Below are positions 11,601 to 29,252 of a stretch of 64,000 nt of DNA, one piece after another. The position numbers and the translations under genes were made by a program. The stretch is from Anaeromyces robustus (Eukaryota > Neocallimastigomycota > Neocallimastigomycetes > Neocallimastigales > Neocallimastigaceae): NCBI GenBank assembly GCA_002104895.1, contig MCFG01000259.1, positions 34,911 to 98,910 of the forward strand. The letters run 5' to 3'. The stretch's first letter is position 1, and the number at the start of each line of letters is the position of its first letter. A model generated the notes under the pieces. The model was not told where the DNA came from. It saw only the letters and a program-made list of their open reading frames with translations, and ran no database searches.

Positions 11601-13900
11601 GTTATTATATTACTCATACATCTTCTATTTTAATTAATTGTACTTCAAAATTACATTGTACTGAACTTAATGTTTCGGATGGTTATTATAATTCTGGTTA
11701 TAAAGGAACAATTTCTACTAAATATATTATTCATTGTTTGAATGTCGGTGGAAAAATTAGCTGCAATTTAGAACCTTCTAATACTGGTTTATATGTTTCT
11801 AACGATTCTAATACTTTAGTTGATTGTAACGATGATGAATGTAAACCTATTATAGTTACTAATGGTATTTTCCGTTCTGCCACTACAACTATATCTTCAA
11901 ATAATATGAATAAAAGAAATGAAATTGAAAATAATATAAATGATAAGAATATGAAATTAAAATTTATCGTTCATAAAGACAAAAATATAGAAAATAAGAA
12001 AAAGAAAGAAGATATTGAAGAAGAAGTTGAAGAAGAAGAAGATGAAGAAGGAGACAATGATAATACTACTTTACTTATTGGTAATAGGAAAAATCACCTT
12101 TACAAAAAAGATACAATATATAATTTAATTCAATGTGATCTTGAAAGTTGTAGAGAGTTATCCCCAGCAGAATTAGCTGCTGTACCAATTTGTACATTTA
12201 ATAGTAATAAATGCTTTATTTCTTATGAATATTCTTTAACAAGTCAAGCAACAACAGTTTTATCACCAGGTGGTTATTGTACAAATTCTAATCGTTCTAA
12301 AATATATTTTGCTACTGATAGTATTGTAGTAGAATCTAATATTATTTCTGGTTCAAATATTGCCTTTTCTCATACTACAACAGATACAAATTGTTTAGAA
12401 GTTTCTAAAGCTTATAAATCTTATTATTTTACTGTAGGATCAACTATTTATCATTTAGATGATAACCGTATTACTCAAATCGTTAATACTGGTTATTATT
12501 TCATTAATATTGTTGATAATACTTTAGTTACTGGACGGACGATTGATGAATATAATAATAATAGTGTAAAAATTTTTAAATGTAATGGGGTTTCTTGTTC
12601 TATTATTGATAATTTAAAAACTATTTCATATTTTGCTGATGTTAATAAAAAAATCATTAAATATGATCCAGAAATTAAAAAATATTCTTATGCTTACAAT
12701 AAGGATATTGTTTGTAGTTATAGTAAAAATAAATGTACTCCTAAATATGATTTAGAAAAGAGAGAATTTTGTATTACCTATTTAGGTGAATTAACTTTAG
12801 CTAGTCAAGATATTAAATCTCATGAATCTGGAGATTGTTATAAAAGTAATACAATTGATAGTAGTATATATGGCTATTCTCAATACTTATATAAAATGGA
12901 TCAATTTTCTGCTATAATGGTCGATAATACTGCTTATTATCTTGTAACTAAATCTACAAATTCTACAGCAGAAGTGAAAGATTATTCTAATAAACCAAAA
13001 AGCATTGTTATTTATGGTTGTATTAAAAAGAATTGTGATATTTATGATGCAAAAGAAAAAGTTTATTATTATGATAATAATAAAAAATCTATGTATCGTC
13101 TTGTTGATGGTGTTTGGAAAGCACCATCAAAAGGAGGATATGCATATATTTCAATTAGTCCAAATGAAGATTATGTTTATAAATTTAATATTAAAAATAA
13201 TGAAATAAATATTGAAAAAAAGGTATCTACAGGCTTTTATTATACTGTAGATGGAGAAATGTTTGAATGTTCTAATGATGATTGTCAACCTATTACAGAT
13301 TCTGGTTATGTTTTCACTAATAATGGTGAAATTTATTATTGTGAATATGATTCTGAAGAATTAGAAGAAACTGTTTGCAAACTTCAGTCTTGTGTATTAG
13401 GTCAATATTATTATATTGATGGTTATTACTATAGATGTGATAGTGGTAGTGTTTTAAATCTTTTAACTTCTAAGAATTGTGTTCAATCTGCTAAGTACAT
13501 TATTAATTTCCCAACCATTTTAAGTGATGATTATCCATCAAAAGTAAGAACAGCTGTTGATAGAATTGCTCGTAAAAATCGTTCAACAGCTACAGTGAAA
13601 AAGGGACGTAATTATTTACCAGTAGTTCCAGCAGTATATACTAATTGTGACTATAATTTCGAAGATAAAGAAGTTACATTTGATTTAATATGTGTTAGAA
13701 ATTATGTTATTCTTAATAATGAAAATGAACCTGAAATTTGTTCAGAAAGTAATATGGGATATGTTGTTTGTTCGGAAGATCCTGAAAATCCAGATAAATG
13801 TAATCCAAGTTTGGCTTATAGAAATACTCATTTATCAATATTTTCTATCATAATAATAAATATAATAACATCAACTATATTATTTATATATCATCTATAA
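8688..13900 (+). CDS. Scaffoldin (ScaA)-like repeat protein, copy 1
   Basis: Exons 8688-8710, 8858-10998 and 11244-13900 join in phase to 1606 residues. The 23-base first exon encodes MNIKRRN and splits a Trp codon. The hydrophobic segment PLQIIVILLSYAIHKSFA then acts as signal peptide. Most of the chain is 20 or more degenerate units of about 40-60 residues with a G-Y/F-Y/F-hydrophobic-N core and a PLIxCxxxxxC pair, the pattern of gut-fungal cellulosome scaffoldins. Those are non-catalytic surface proteins that hold dockerin-bearing enzymes. The C-terminus (about the last 22 residues) is hydrophobic after NPSLAYRNTH, fitting a membrane or GPI anchor. A Lys/Glu-rich insert (about 11930-12060) is missing from copy 2. 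The scaffoldin assignment rests on pattern memory. Confidence 0.7.
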
Positions 13901-15707
13901 ATTTAAAAAAAGTAAAAAGCATTTTTGAATAATATGATATATTAATTAAAAAAAAAAAAAAAAAAAGAAAATAAAGAATAGAAAATATGTTTTTTTTCTA
14001 TAAAAGTAATATATTCATATCCTATAATATTGAATTATAATTAATAATTCAGATTTTTTATTAAATCACACAATCACATCTTTTTAACTTCATAATTTAA
14101 ATATATATAACATGACTTCATTAATAACAGTTATAATTATTTTATAAATATATCTTTTCATATATATATAATTTTTTTAATATGTAATATATCTGTATAC
14201 CTTATTCATATATTGTAAAAAAAATATTAATAAAAAAATATAAAAAAAAATTATTTATATTTATAGTATATTAATGTACTTTTTTTTTTGTACATTATAA
14301 TGTAGAAATTAAATATTATTTATTTTATTATATCATTTATATATATTATTGAATTGTTTTTCTACTTTTTTTTTTTTAAAAAAAAAGAAAAATATAAATT
14401 TAAATTAATTTAACCTTTATTTTTGAAACGAAATAGAGGTTAAATAATAAATAAAATGAAAATAATAATATATTTATATGGATAATATTGAAAAAAGTGA
14501 ATTTCTACATTAAAGTTGTTTTATTTAATTTTTATTATAAATAAATTAAGTATTTTTTTATTTTTTTTTTTTTAACTTGAAATATATATAATACATTTAA
14601 AATATATATTAAATAATTAACCTTTTTATTATTGTTTTTAAAAGTTTTTTTAAGAAATTAAAATAATAAAAAAAAATTTTTTTTTTTTTCATTTTATAAA
14701 CTTTTTAAAAATTAATTAAACCCATATTTAAAAAAGATTAAATTATATATTGTGTATTATATTTTACATTAAATATATATATATATAATAAGAACTTTAA
14801 TTAATAAAAATATTTTTTTAAGATTGTTATTGTATATGTGTATTACAGACTTTTTTTTTCTATGATTAATATAAAAAATATATTTAAAATAACAACATAA
14901 ATTTAAGTTAAAGTAATAAATAAAGTTAAAAAAAAAAATAAACAATATTATGATAAAAACAAAAAACAAAAAAACAAGAAAAAAATGGTACAAATATTAA
15001 TATAAAGTTTATCATTTAAATATATTAAATAAAAATAGCATCGAATAATTTATTGAGCAATTTATTGAGCAGTAAAAATCGTTGCTGCTCGTAATAGTAT
15101 TAATATTTCTTTATATATATATATATATTTTTTTTTAGATTTATTTTATTCTACAATAATTTTTTTATTAAAATTAATAGAACAGATTTATATAATATTT
15201 CTTTTTTGTAATAGAATAATAATTATAATAAAAAAACATTTTAAATTAGAATTAGTATTAATAATATAATTGTTATTTATAATTTATTACTTTTTTTTTT
15301 CCTTTTACTTATATTTTAATATACTTATTTTTTTAATATTATATAAAACTTTGTATTATAGCAATAATAAATTATTGAATATTAAAAAGTTTAGAAAAAT
15401 TGAATTGAAGAAAAAATTATAACAATTATAAAACGAAAATAAAGAGAGAAACTAAAAAAAAAATAATAAAATAAATAATAATAAAAAACAATTATTATTT
15501 AAATTATTAAAAAGATAGGTAAAAATTAAATAATTAAATAATGGTTACTATCATAAAAACTAGTATATAATCGTAATATTAATTATATTTTATATACATA
15601 ATAAATTTTGTATATGTATTATTCAATTCGTGACAGATATAAAAGTAATATATATACACTTAATATATATCTATATATATAGAATTATATACATATATTA
15701 TTGAAAG
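13901..15707. other. Intergenic region between the two scaffoldin genes
   Basis: About 1.8 kb. It holds a 12-base inverted pair at 14299-14310 and 14500-14511 enclosing a smaller inverted repeat (TTAACCT near 14410, AGGTTAA near 14436). It also holds a less A+T-rich patch at 15036-15096 with the tandem 13-mer AATTTATTGAGCA and the inverted pair GAGCAG/CTGCTC. The stretch just before 15708 is the likely promoter of copy 2, with ACAGATATAAAAG near 15635 as a TATA-like candidate. Confidence 0.5.
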
Positions 15708-18048
15708 ATGAATATTAAAGACCGAAATTGGTAAATATAATCATTTCTTTTTTAATTATGATTTTAAAAATGTAAAATATTAATTTTATTAATTAATAAT
15801 AATCAGAATAAGAATATTTATTAAAAATCTCATTTTTTATTTTTATTACTATTATTATTCTTTTTTATATATTTATTAATTATCATAGGAATCAATTCCT
15901 CATATTTATTATATTTATAATTTTTTGTATAATCCAAAAATCAACACAAACTTCATTAGACAATTGTAGTTGTGATGTTAAGTTTTTTGATACAAGTCCA
16001 GTATATTGTCTTGACAGTGGATCACTAAGTTCAGTTACAGGAGCATATTCTAGTCTAGCAGATTGTACAAGTGCGGCAACACCGTCTTACAGTCCAGTGA
16101 GTTCAATTGACGGTGTAGGTGATGGTGAATGGGTTTTCTTTGATGAAAATGGTCATATTTTATCGGCAACATCTACTTCTAACCCAGTTAGTCAAGCGTA
16201 TAAATATTCTACAACTACATTAACTGCAATTTCACCATCTCCTACTTCAGATACTTATTATTTAAATAAATATGGAGGTGGAAGTAGAGTAATTTTACTT
16301 GCTAGTGGTGAGGCAGATTTCACAATTGTTCCAAATGCTGCTGCCAATCAGGCATATCCTTCAGAGGGTGCAGTTATTTATTGTACTGGGCTAAACACAT
16401 GTGAATTAATAACAGATCTTCAAGGGTTAATTTATGTTAATGCCAATGATTTTCAATCTGTTATTATATATGATTCCTCTAATGTGTTTGCAATTGAAAA
16501 TGACATTGTTACTTATCCTTATTTTGTTTATGAAATGGGTGATGATGATGGTTTAATTGATTGCTCATCTAGTAAATGTATAACTCGTAAAGTAATTCCT
16601 AATGATTTTAATGATGTTTCAGGAATCTACGCCTCCGAAGGTTATTATTTAGGAGGTGGATATAATAGTAGTAATTCAATAGAACTTAAACTTATTCATT
16701 GTACAAGTGATTATGGATGTGAAGAAGAAAAAATGACAACAATTCCTGATTTAGCTTATTTTGTTAATGCAGGTGGAAATAAAAATACTTTGCCTTTAAT
16801 TAAATGTGATAAAAATGGAGCCACAACATTGAAAGGAGTAGTTGGTATTTCAGGAACCTTTTATATTAATGGAGATACCACAGATAATTCTAAACCATTA
16901 ATTTATTGTGAATCGGATACTTCTTGTAAAGCAGTAGAAGCTGATGAAAGTTTATATTATTTATCTAATACTCATAATATTATTTGGTACGATAATTCTA
17001 ATGGAGAAGGATGGAAAGATGATAATGTTATTAGTGCAAATATGGGTTATTTTATAAATGGAAGAAAAAATGATAATACTAATAAACCTTTAATTTATTG
17101 TTCTGCAGTAGATAGTTGTGATGAAACTACAGCAAATACAGGAGGTTATTATATATTTAGTAATACGAACTATTTAATATCATGTTCTACAACTAGTTCT
17201 TGTATATTATCATCTGAAGAAGCTGATGAAGGATATTATATAAATAGTCAAAATATAGATAAAGCAACTTTTCCATTAATTTCATGTTCAGAAACATCTT
17301 GTATTTCTTATAAACCAAGAGATAATGGTTATTTCCTTGATCAATCATCCTATTTTAATAATAAATATTATGGTTTAATTTATTGTGTAAGTATAACCTC
17401 TTGTAATGTAACTGATATTATTCCAGGTTTTTATATTAATATGGGATCAGAAGATAGTGAAGTTATTGAATGTAAAAATACATGTCTTTCTAAACCAGCT
17501 AACTCTTGCGTTAGTACTGCTGAAAAAGTAACTATTCCTTCTGGTACATATTGTTTTGAAGATAATGTTTTTAGTTTTGTTTTTAAATCTTTTGAATTAA
17601 ACACTACTAGAACAGAATTAGACGAATCTGAAGCTAGTAATTATCTTGCTAGTGTTAGTAGTGATGATCCTATTCAAGCAGATTATATTTATTCAATGGT
17701 TGGTGCTGACATTTTCCCAGGTATTACATCTTCCATTGAAACCTTATTTAAAGTGTCAAAAAATTCTATTACTCAGGTCATTGAAGATGGTATTGTTCCT
17801 ATCAATAAAAAAAATAATTCACGCCTTTTAAATTTCTCAGGAAATGTTTCTATTAATACTTCTATTATACTTTATAAATGTGAAAGTTCTACTTCAAAAT
17901 GTACCCCTGTAAAAACTTGTTCTTCTCAAATCTATATTTATGATTCAGGAAGTGGAAAAGGTTTATACTGTAGTGGTTCTACCTTGACTTCTATAATGGA
18001 AGCTGGTTTCTACCTTGATGGTAATATATATATATAAATATATTAATA

Positions 18049-18099
<51 letters not shown>

Positions 18100-20712
18100 G
18101 ATTTTAATTATACTTTGAAAAAAATAATATAAATTATTTATTTTTTAATATATTTTAATACTTTACTCATTAATTTCTATTAATAAATAGGTAGTAGAAT
18201 AATTAATAATAAAACTCCATATGTATTAAAATGTGATTCGTCTGGAAATTGTACATCTTTATCACCAAAAAATGTTTATTTAATTAATTCAGGTTATGAT
18301 TCATCTACAAAAAAATTAATTCGTTGTGATTCAGGTACTTGTATGACCACTGAAGCAACTATTGGTTATTATTTAGGTTATGATCAAAAAAGTATTATTC
18401 AATGTACTTCTCCAACAAAATGTGTTCAACAAAATGTAAATGTTTTCCGTTATTTTTTAAATAATGGTGCTATTAATTCTTCTAAATTACTCATTCAATG
18501 TAATTCTGGAAAATGTTCTCTTATTAATCCAAATTCTGGTTATTATTTAACTCACAGTACTTCTATTTTAATTAATTGTATTTCAAGAACTCAATGTACA
18601 GAAGTTAGTGTTACTGATGGTTATTATACATCTGGCTATAAAGGAACAACTACTACCAAATATATTATTCATTGTTCAAATATCAATGAAAATGTTAAAT
18701 GTAGTTTAGAATCTACATCTGTAGGTGCCTATGTTACTAATGATTCAAATATATTAGTTAATTGTGATGAAAATGATTGTACTACTATTATTGCTAAAAA
18801 CGGTATTTTCCGTTCTGCTACTTCTTTTACTTCTTCATCAAGAACTAAAAGATATGAAAGTAATGAAAAAGAATTAATCAATTCAGAGGATAATATGAGT
18901 TATATTGATAATCATCTTCAGAAAAGAGATAAAGTTTATAATTTAATTAGTTGTGATGATGAAAATTGTAGAGAATTATCTCCATCAGAATTAGCTACTA
19001 TACCCATTTGTTCATTTAATAGTAATAAATGTTATATTACATATGAGTATTCTATAACAAGTCAAGCAACAACAAATTTATCAGCAGGTGGTTACTGTAC
19101 AAATCGTGATCGTTCTAAACTTTATTTTGCTACTGATAGTATTGTAGTAGAATCTAATATTATTTCTGGTACTACATCTACTTTCGTTCATACAACAACT
19201 AATACAAATTGTATAGAAGTTTCTAAGGCTTATAAATCTTATTATTACACAGTAGGATCTACCATTTATCGTTTAGATGATAATCGTATCACTCAAGTGG
19301 TCGATAAAGGTTACTACTTTATTAATGTTATTGATAATACATTAGCAACGGGTCATACAATTGATGAATATAATAATAGTTATGTTAAAATTTATAAATG
19401 TAATGGTATTGCTTGTACTATAATTGATAATTTAAAAACTATTTCATATTTTGCTGATGTTAATAAAAAAATCATTAAATATGATCCTGAATTACAGAAA
19501 TATTCTTTTGCTTACAATAAAGATATTATTTGTATTTATGAAAACAACCAATGTACACCTAAATATGATTTAGAAAAAAGAGAATTCTGTATTACTTATT
19601 TAGGAGAATTAGCATTAACTAGTAAAGATATTAAATCTCGTGAATCTGGAGATTGCTTTAAAAGTGAAAGTACTGATCATAATATTTATGGATTTTCTCA
19701 ATATTTATATAAAATGGATCAATTTTCTGCTATAATGGTCGATAATACTGCTTATTATCTTGTAACTAAATCTACAAATTCTACAGCAGAAGTGAAAGAT
19801 TATTATAAAAAACCAAAAAGCATTGTTATTTATGGTTGTATTAAAAAGAATTGTAATATTTATAATGCAAAAGAAAAAGTTTATTATTATGATAATACTA
19901 GTAAATCTATGTATCGTCTTGTTGATGGTGTTTGGGAAGCACCATCAAAAGGAGGATATGCATATATTTCAATTAGTCCAAATGAAAACTTTATTTATAA
20001 ATTCAGTATTAAACAAAATGAAGTTATTATTGAACAAAAAGTTAGTAATGGTTTCTTCCATACTGTAGATGGAGAAATGTTTGAATGTTCTAATGATGAT
20101 TGTAAAACTATTACAGATTCTGGTTATGTTTTCACTAATAATGGTGAAATTTATTATTGTGAATATGATTCTGAAGAATTAGAAGAAACTGTTTGTAAAC
20201 TTCAATCTTGTGTTATAGGTGAATATTATTACATTGATAATTACTACTATAGATGTGATAGTGGTAGTGTTTTAAATCTTATTTCTTCTAAAAATTGTGT
20301 TCAATCTACTAAATATATTATTAATTTCCCAACCATTTTAAGTGATGATTATCCATCAAAAGTAAGAACAGCTGTTGATAAAATTGCTCGTAATAATAAT
20401 TCAACAGCTACTGTAAAAAAGGGACATAATTATTTACCAGTAGTTCCAGCAGTATATACCAATTGTACTTATAATTTCGAAGATAAAGAAGCAACTTTCG
20501 ATTTATTATGTGTTAAAAATTATGTTATTCTTAACCATGAAAATGAACCTGAAATTTGTTCTGTAAGTAATATGGGATATGTTGTTTGTTCAGAAGATCC
20601 AGAAAATCCAAATAAATGTAATCCAAGTTTGGCTTATAGATCTATTTATCTTTCCTTATCACAAGTTCTAATAATAATAATAACAATAATATTATCTATA
20701 TACTATTTATAG
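15708..20712 (+). CDS. Scaffoldin (ScaA)-like repeat protein, copy 2
   Basis: Exons 15708-15730, 15889-18020 and 18191-20712 join in phase to 1558 residues. Structure and intron phases are identical to the copy upstream, including the 23-base first exon (MNIKDRN, then a split Trp codon). Exon 2 opens with the signal peptide QFLIFIIFIIFCIIQKS, followed by the Cys-rich N-terminal module DNCSCDVKFFD and the same array of G-Y-Y/F units with PLIYC...C pairs. The C-terminal module (CVQSTKYIINFPTILSDDYPSKVRTA..., roughly the last 170 residues) is the best conserved between copies. The chain ends in a hydrophobic anchor-like tail. A basic linker contains TKR and QKR, possible Kex2 sites. The tandem position and shared structure imply local duplication. 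Confidence 0.7.
18050..18099. repeat. (ATT)n in scaffoldin 2 intron 2
   Basis: About 16 ATT units inside the 170-base intron 18021-18190. The equivalent intron of copy 1 has no such run, so it arose after the duplication or was lost there. Confidence 0.85.
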
Positions 20713-21491
20713 ATTAAATATATAAATTTGAAAGATATATTACATACATTAAGTCATAATAGCCATTTTTATTATATTTTTTATCCCATTAATAATTCCT
20801 TATTAATAGCATTAATAATATTAATAATATATTATTAAAATATACCAATATTTAATATTTTATACAATATTTTTCTTTTTCTTAAATTTTATTTAAATTA
20901 AAATATGAAAAAGAAGAAAGTTATAAAATTTTATTATTTTTTTAAATACAAAAAGATTTTTTTTTATATTATTTACAAAGATAACAATTTTTAAAGAAAT
21001 AAATTTTATTTGATTTTTTGTATTTATTTTTTTTATTTTTTAAAATATTTTATTATATAAATATATATATTTATTAAAAAATGTATATATAAAATATATT
21101 TTTTTATTAGCTACGATACATTAAGATAAAAAATTACTAATGTAATTTAGAACTTCATATATATATAAAAGTATATATATATATTTTTCTGTAATATAAC
21201 ATATAAATAAATAAAACATAAAAAATAATTTATATGTAATGTTTATAAATTAATAAATTCTTTTTTTAATAATTAGTATAGTGAATTTATAAATTAATGC
21301 ATCATAAATATTTTTATTACATATATTAAATTAATAAATATTTTTTTAAAGATATATTTATAGATTTTAAAAATAATAAAAAAATTTTTTCTCTATTTAG
21401 GATATAAAAAATATTTCAAAAAAAAAAATATTTTATTTAGAATTAGAGCACTAAAGTGTAGAATTATTTATGTACATTTTTATATATTATT
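20713..21491. other. Intergenic, A+T-rich, no gene seen
   Basis: About 780 bases of AT runs between scaffoldin 2 and the ankyrin gene. There is nothing distinctive apart from short AT tracts near 21060 and 21160. Confidence 0.7.
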
Positions 21492-23000
21492 ATGGAATAT
21501 TATAAGAACAAAAATATACCATTGGATATTGACAATTTTTTAAAAATTGTTAATATTCATAATGTAAATGAGTTAAACTTAATTTTAAAGTATCATCAAA
21601 ACTATTCATGTAACTTAAAAAATCTATTGATATATTTAATAGAAAATAAAATGGATTTATCTTTAATAAATAAGGTTTTAAATATTATAGAGGATGTTAA
21701 TTACCAAACTGATGATAAAAAAATACCATTATTTGAAGCCGTTAAACAGAATAACTTTGTTTTAGCAGATTTATTATTGAAACACAATGGGGATATAAAC
21801 TTTGTTAATGACCATCATGAGAATTTACTTTCTTATCTATTTAAAACAAAAAAAATCAATAAGCATCAATTTTATTATTTATTAAATAATAATATAAACA
21901 TTAATTTACAAGATAATGAAGGAAATACATGTCTAATGAATATTATTAATTATGGGAAATATGAATATGTTCATAATATTTTAAATCATTTTTATAACGA
22001 TTCACAGTTTATCATTGATATTCTTTTATATTATAGGACTCAAAAAGAGCGTGATGTTAATTTTATAATTAAAAAAATGAATGAACAAAAGGAAAAAATT
22101 TATATTCATCTTAAAAATAATGATAATGATACCCCTCTAATTCTTGCATGTCGTCAAAATAATTATGATATTGTGAAAGAACTTCTTCAATTTAATAATA
22201 CTTATATTAATAATAAAGGAGAAGATAGTAAAACAGCTTTAATTTGGGCAATATATAGAGAAAATATAGATATTATTAAATTACTTTTATCATATGGTGC
22301 TGATATTAATGCAAAAGATTTTTATGGTATGTCTCCATTATCTAATGCTTGTCAAAGTGGAAATTTCACTATAGTAGAATTTTTAATAAAAAATGGCGCT
22401 AACATTGATATAAAAGATAATACTGGTTTGTCATCACTTGTATATTCTATTACTAATGATAATGACAAAATATCAAAATATTTGATAGAGAATGATATAC
22501 ATTTTAATGATGTAGATTGTATGGGGAAGATTCCTTTAATTTGGTCAAGTCAATCAAACAATCTTACTATTACAAAATTATTATTAGATAAAGGTTCAGA
22601 TATTAATTATAAGGATAATCATGGAATGACTTCATTAATGTGGGCTTGCAAACAACGAAATATATATATTGTAGAAATATTAGTTAAATATGGCGCTAAT
22701 CTACATTTAAAAGACATTCATGAAAAAACATGTTTAATTCATTCAATAATATATGGAAATAATGAGATTATAAAACTTTTATTATCTAATGGTTGTGATA
22801 TTAATAGTAAAGATAAATTTGGCAAATCTGCACTACTATATGCAATTGATAATAATTTAGAAGAAATAGTAGAAATATTATTTAATAATGGTGCTAATCT
22901 ATATGATCATGATAATAATAATCATACAGTACTTCAATATATTAAAAATAGTAATAATAAAAGTATTTTAAATTCATATATGAAAAGAATGCATTTATAA
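21492..23000 (+). CDS. Ankyrin-repeat protein
   Basis: A 502-residue intronless frame. It has no signal peptide or membrane segment, so it is probably cytosolic. The first 60 residues are a less regular helical cap. Ankyrin units follow, degenerate at first (QTDDKKIPLFEAVKQNN) and then regular from about residue 215: DTPLILACRQNNYDIVKELL, KTALIWAIYRENIDIIKLLL, MSPLSNACQSGNFTIVEFLI, MTSLMWACKQRNIYIVEILV and similar, each followed by a YGADINAKD-type turn. I count about eight clear repeats. There is no second domain, so the partner and role cannot be stated. Such stand-alone ankyrin proteins are numerous in this lineage. Confidence 0.85.
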   Translation: MEYYKNKNIPLDIDNFLKIVNIHNVNELNLILKYHQNYSCNLKNLLIYLIENKMDLSLINKVLNIIEDVNYQTDDKKIPLFEAVKQNNFVLADLLLKHNGDINFVNDHHENLLSYLFKTKKINKHQFYYLLNNNININLQDNEGNTCLMNIINYGKYEYVHNILNHFYNDSQFIIDILLYYRTQKERDVNFIIKKMNEQKEKIYIHLKNNDNDTPLILACRQNNYDIVKELLQFNNTYINNKGEDSKTALIWAIYRENIDIIKLLLSYGADINAKDFYGMSPLSNACQSGNFTIVEFLIKNGANIDIKDNTGLSSLVYSITNDNDKISKYLIENDIHFNDVDCMGKIPLIWSSQSNNLTITKLLLDKGSDINYKDNHGMTSLMWACKQRNIYIVEILVKYGANLHLKDIHEKTCLIHSIIYGNNEIIKLLLSNGCDINSKDKFGKSALLYAIDNNLEEIVEILFNNGANLYDHDNNNHTVLQYIKNSNNKSILNSYMKRMHL

Positions 23001-23591
23001 TATAAAATATTAATTAGAAAAAGGAATATATATGTACTAAAATAATTATATTTTAATAATCATAATAATTAATTATTATATAAAATAATGTTAACAAAAA
23101 TTTATAATTATCTATTAGAAAACTAATAAATAAGAGTTTAATATTATTATATTATTCTACTTATACTATTAGTAAATTATTTATTAATTATTTTTTTTAA
23201 TATTCATTTAATAAATTGCTATTAATATTAATTTACATAATCATTATTATTTATATATATACTTGTATATTAACACATCTATTTTTACTGTTTTTTTTTT
23301 TTTTTATTTTTTTTTTTTTATTAATTTTTATTTAAACTATTTATTGATATTATTGTATTATTTATACTAATATAAAAATAATTTTTCATATTATGATATT
23401 TTATTTTAGTTAACACAATCTTATTTTAATTATTCATATTAGAATATTTAAATATATCAAATATTTCATATAGAATATAGAAAATTTCCTTTAATTTAAT
23501 AATTGCTTTTAAAATATAATAAAAATAAACTTTTTTTATTTAATTACTTTATAAATAAATAAATTTTTATAAAATAAAATTAAATTAATAA

Positions 23592-23626
<35 letters not shown>

Positions 23627-24501
23627 ATGAATAAATAAATAATAAATAATAAATCAATAAATAAATAATGAATAAATAAATGAATAAATAAATAATAAAT
23701 AATAAATAAATAAATAAATAAATAAATAATGAATAAATAAATAAAAAAAAATTTTTTTAATTCTAATTATTGATGTATAGTACATATACATAATACAACT
23801 TTGGTCAAAAAAAAATACAATATAATATGTATAATACATAATTAGCATATTAATAATTTACTTGTCATATATTAAATTATTTAGATTTTATATTTATTTA
23901 TTTATAAAAATTTATATATTTATTTTTTTATATTTATTTATTTATTTATTAAATTTTATTTATTAATTTATTCATAAAAAAAAAATAAAGAACTTTTTAA
24001 TAATAATTATGTTATACCTAATTTTTAATTTAGATTATTAATTTAATTAATATTTTTAGATAATAATAAAATATATAAAAAATTACTATAAAAATAAAAA
24101 GTAAATATTTGTATATTTAATTTTTAAAAAAGTTTTATAAAAAAAAAAAAAGATTAAATTGAAAAATTGAAATGAAATAAATACCTTTTTTTTTTTTGTT
24201 GAAAAATTAAAAATTTATATAAAAATAATTAATTATATCTTTTATTTTTTTTTTTTTATTGTTTATATATCAATATTTTTCATTTTACAATTGATATTTT
24301 TATTAAACAAAAAAAAAAAAAATAAAAACTTGATTATAAGTAGTAAAAGCAAATTAAACTGTAGAGTATTTAAAATAGTATATAAAAATATATATTATAT
24401 TTTTTATTATTTTTATTATTTTTATTATTTATATATATTGGTTATATTAGTTAATATAATAATATAATTATTATAATAAAATTTTAAATATTAAAAAAAA
24501 G
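23001..24501. other. Intergenic, simple sequence, no gene seen
   Basis: About 1.5 kb. It contains an AAATAAAT array from about 23588 to 23752, which creates a false minus-strand frame, and then AT runs up to the Argonaute start. Confidence 0.7.
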
Positions 24502-28683
<4,182 letters not shown>

Positions 28684-28816
28684 AATATATTAAGAAGTCT
28701 AAAATAATAATAATAAAAAAATTGTTTAAAATATATAATAATAAAAAAGTTAAAAAAAAAACAAAAAAAAAAAAAAAAAAACAAAAAAGTAAAAAAGCAA
28801 AAAAAAAAAAAAAAAA

Positions 28817-28856
<40 letters not shown>

Positions 28857-29207
28857 AATTAAAATTATTATAAACGAGTATTTTATATGAACAAAAAAAA
28901 AAAAAAAGAATGAAAAGTAACAATTATAATAATAATTATAATAATAATAATAGTAATAATAATAATAATAAATTAATAAAATGAATTAAAAATAATTAAA
29001 TAATAAATAATCACAAAAATATAATAATAAATAATAAAAAGGTTAATATTTTAATATATATGTATATATATAATAAATGATTATTATATTTAAATGGTTC
29101 ATACGTACATACATATTATTATTTAATTATCCTTTTTTATTTATTATTTATTTATTTATTTATTGTTTTATTATATATTATTCATTTAATTTAATAATAA
29201 TATATTA

Positions 29208-29252
<45 letters not shown>

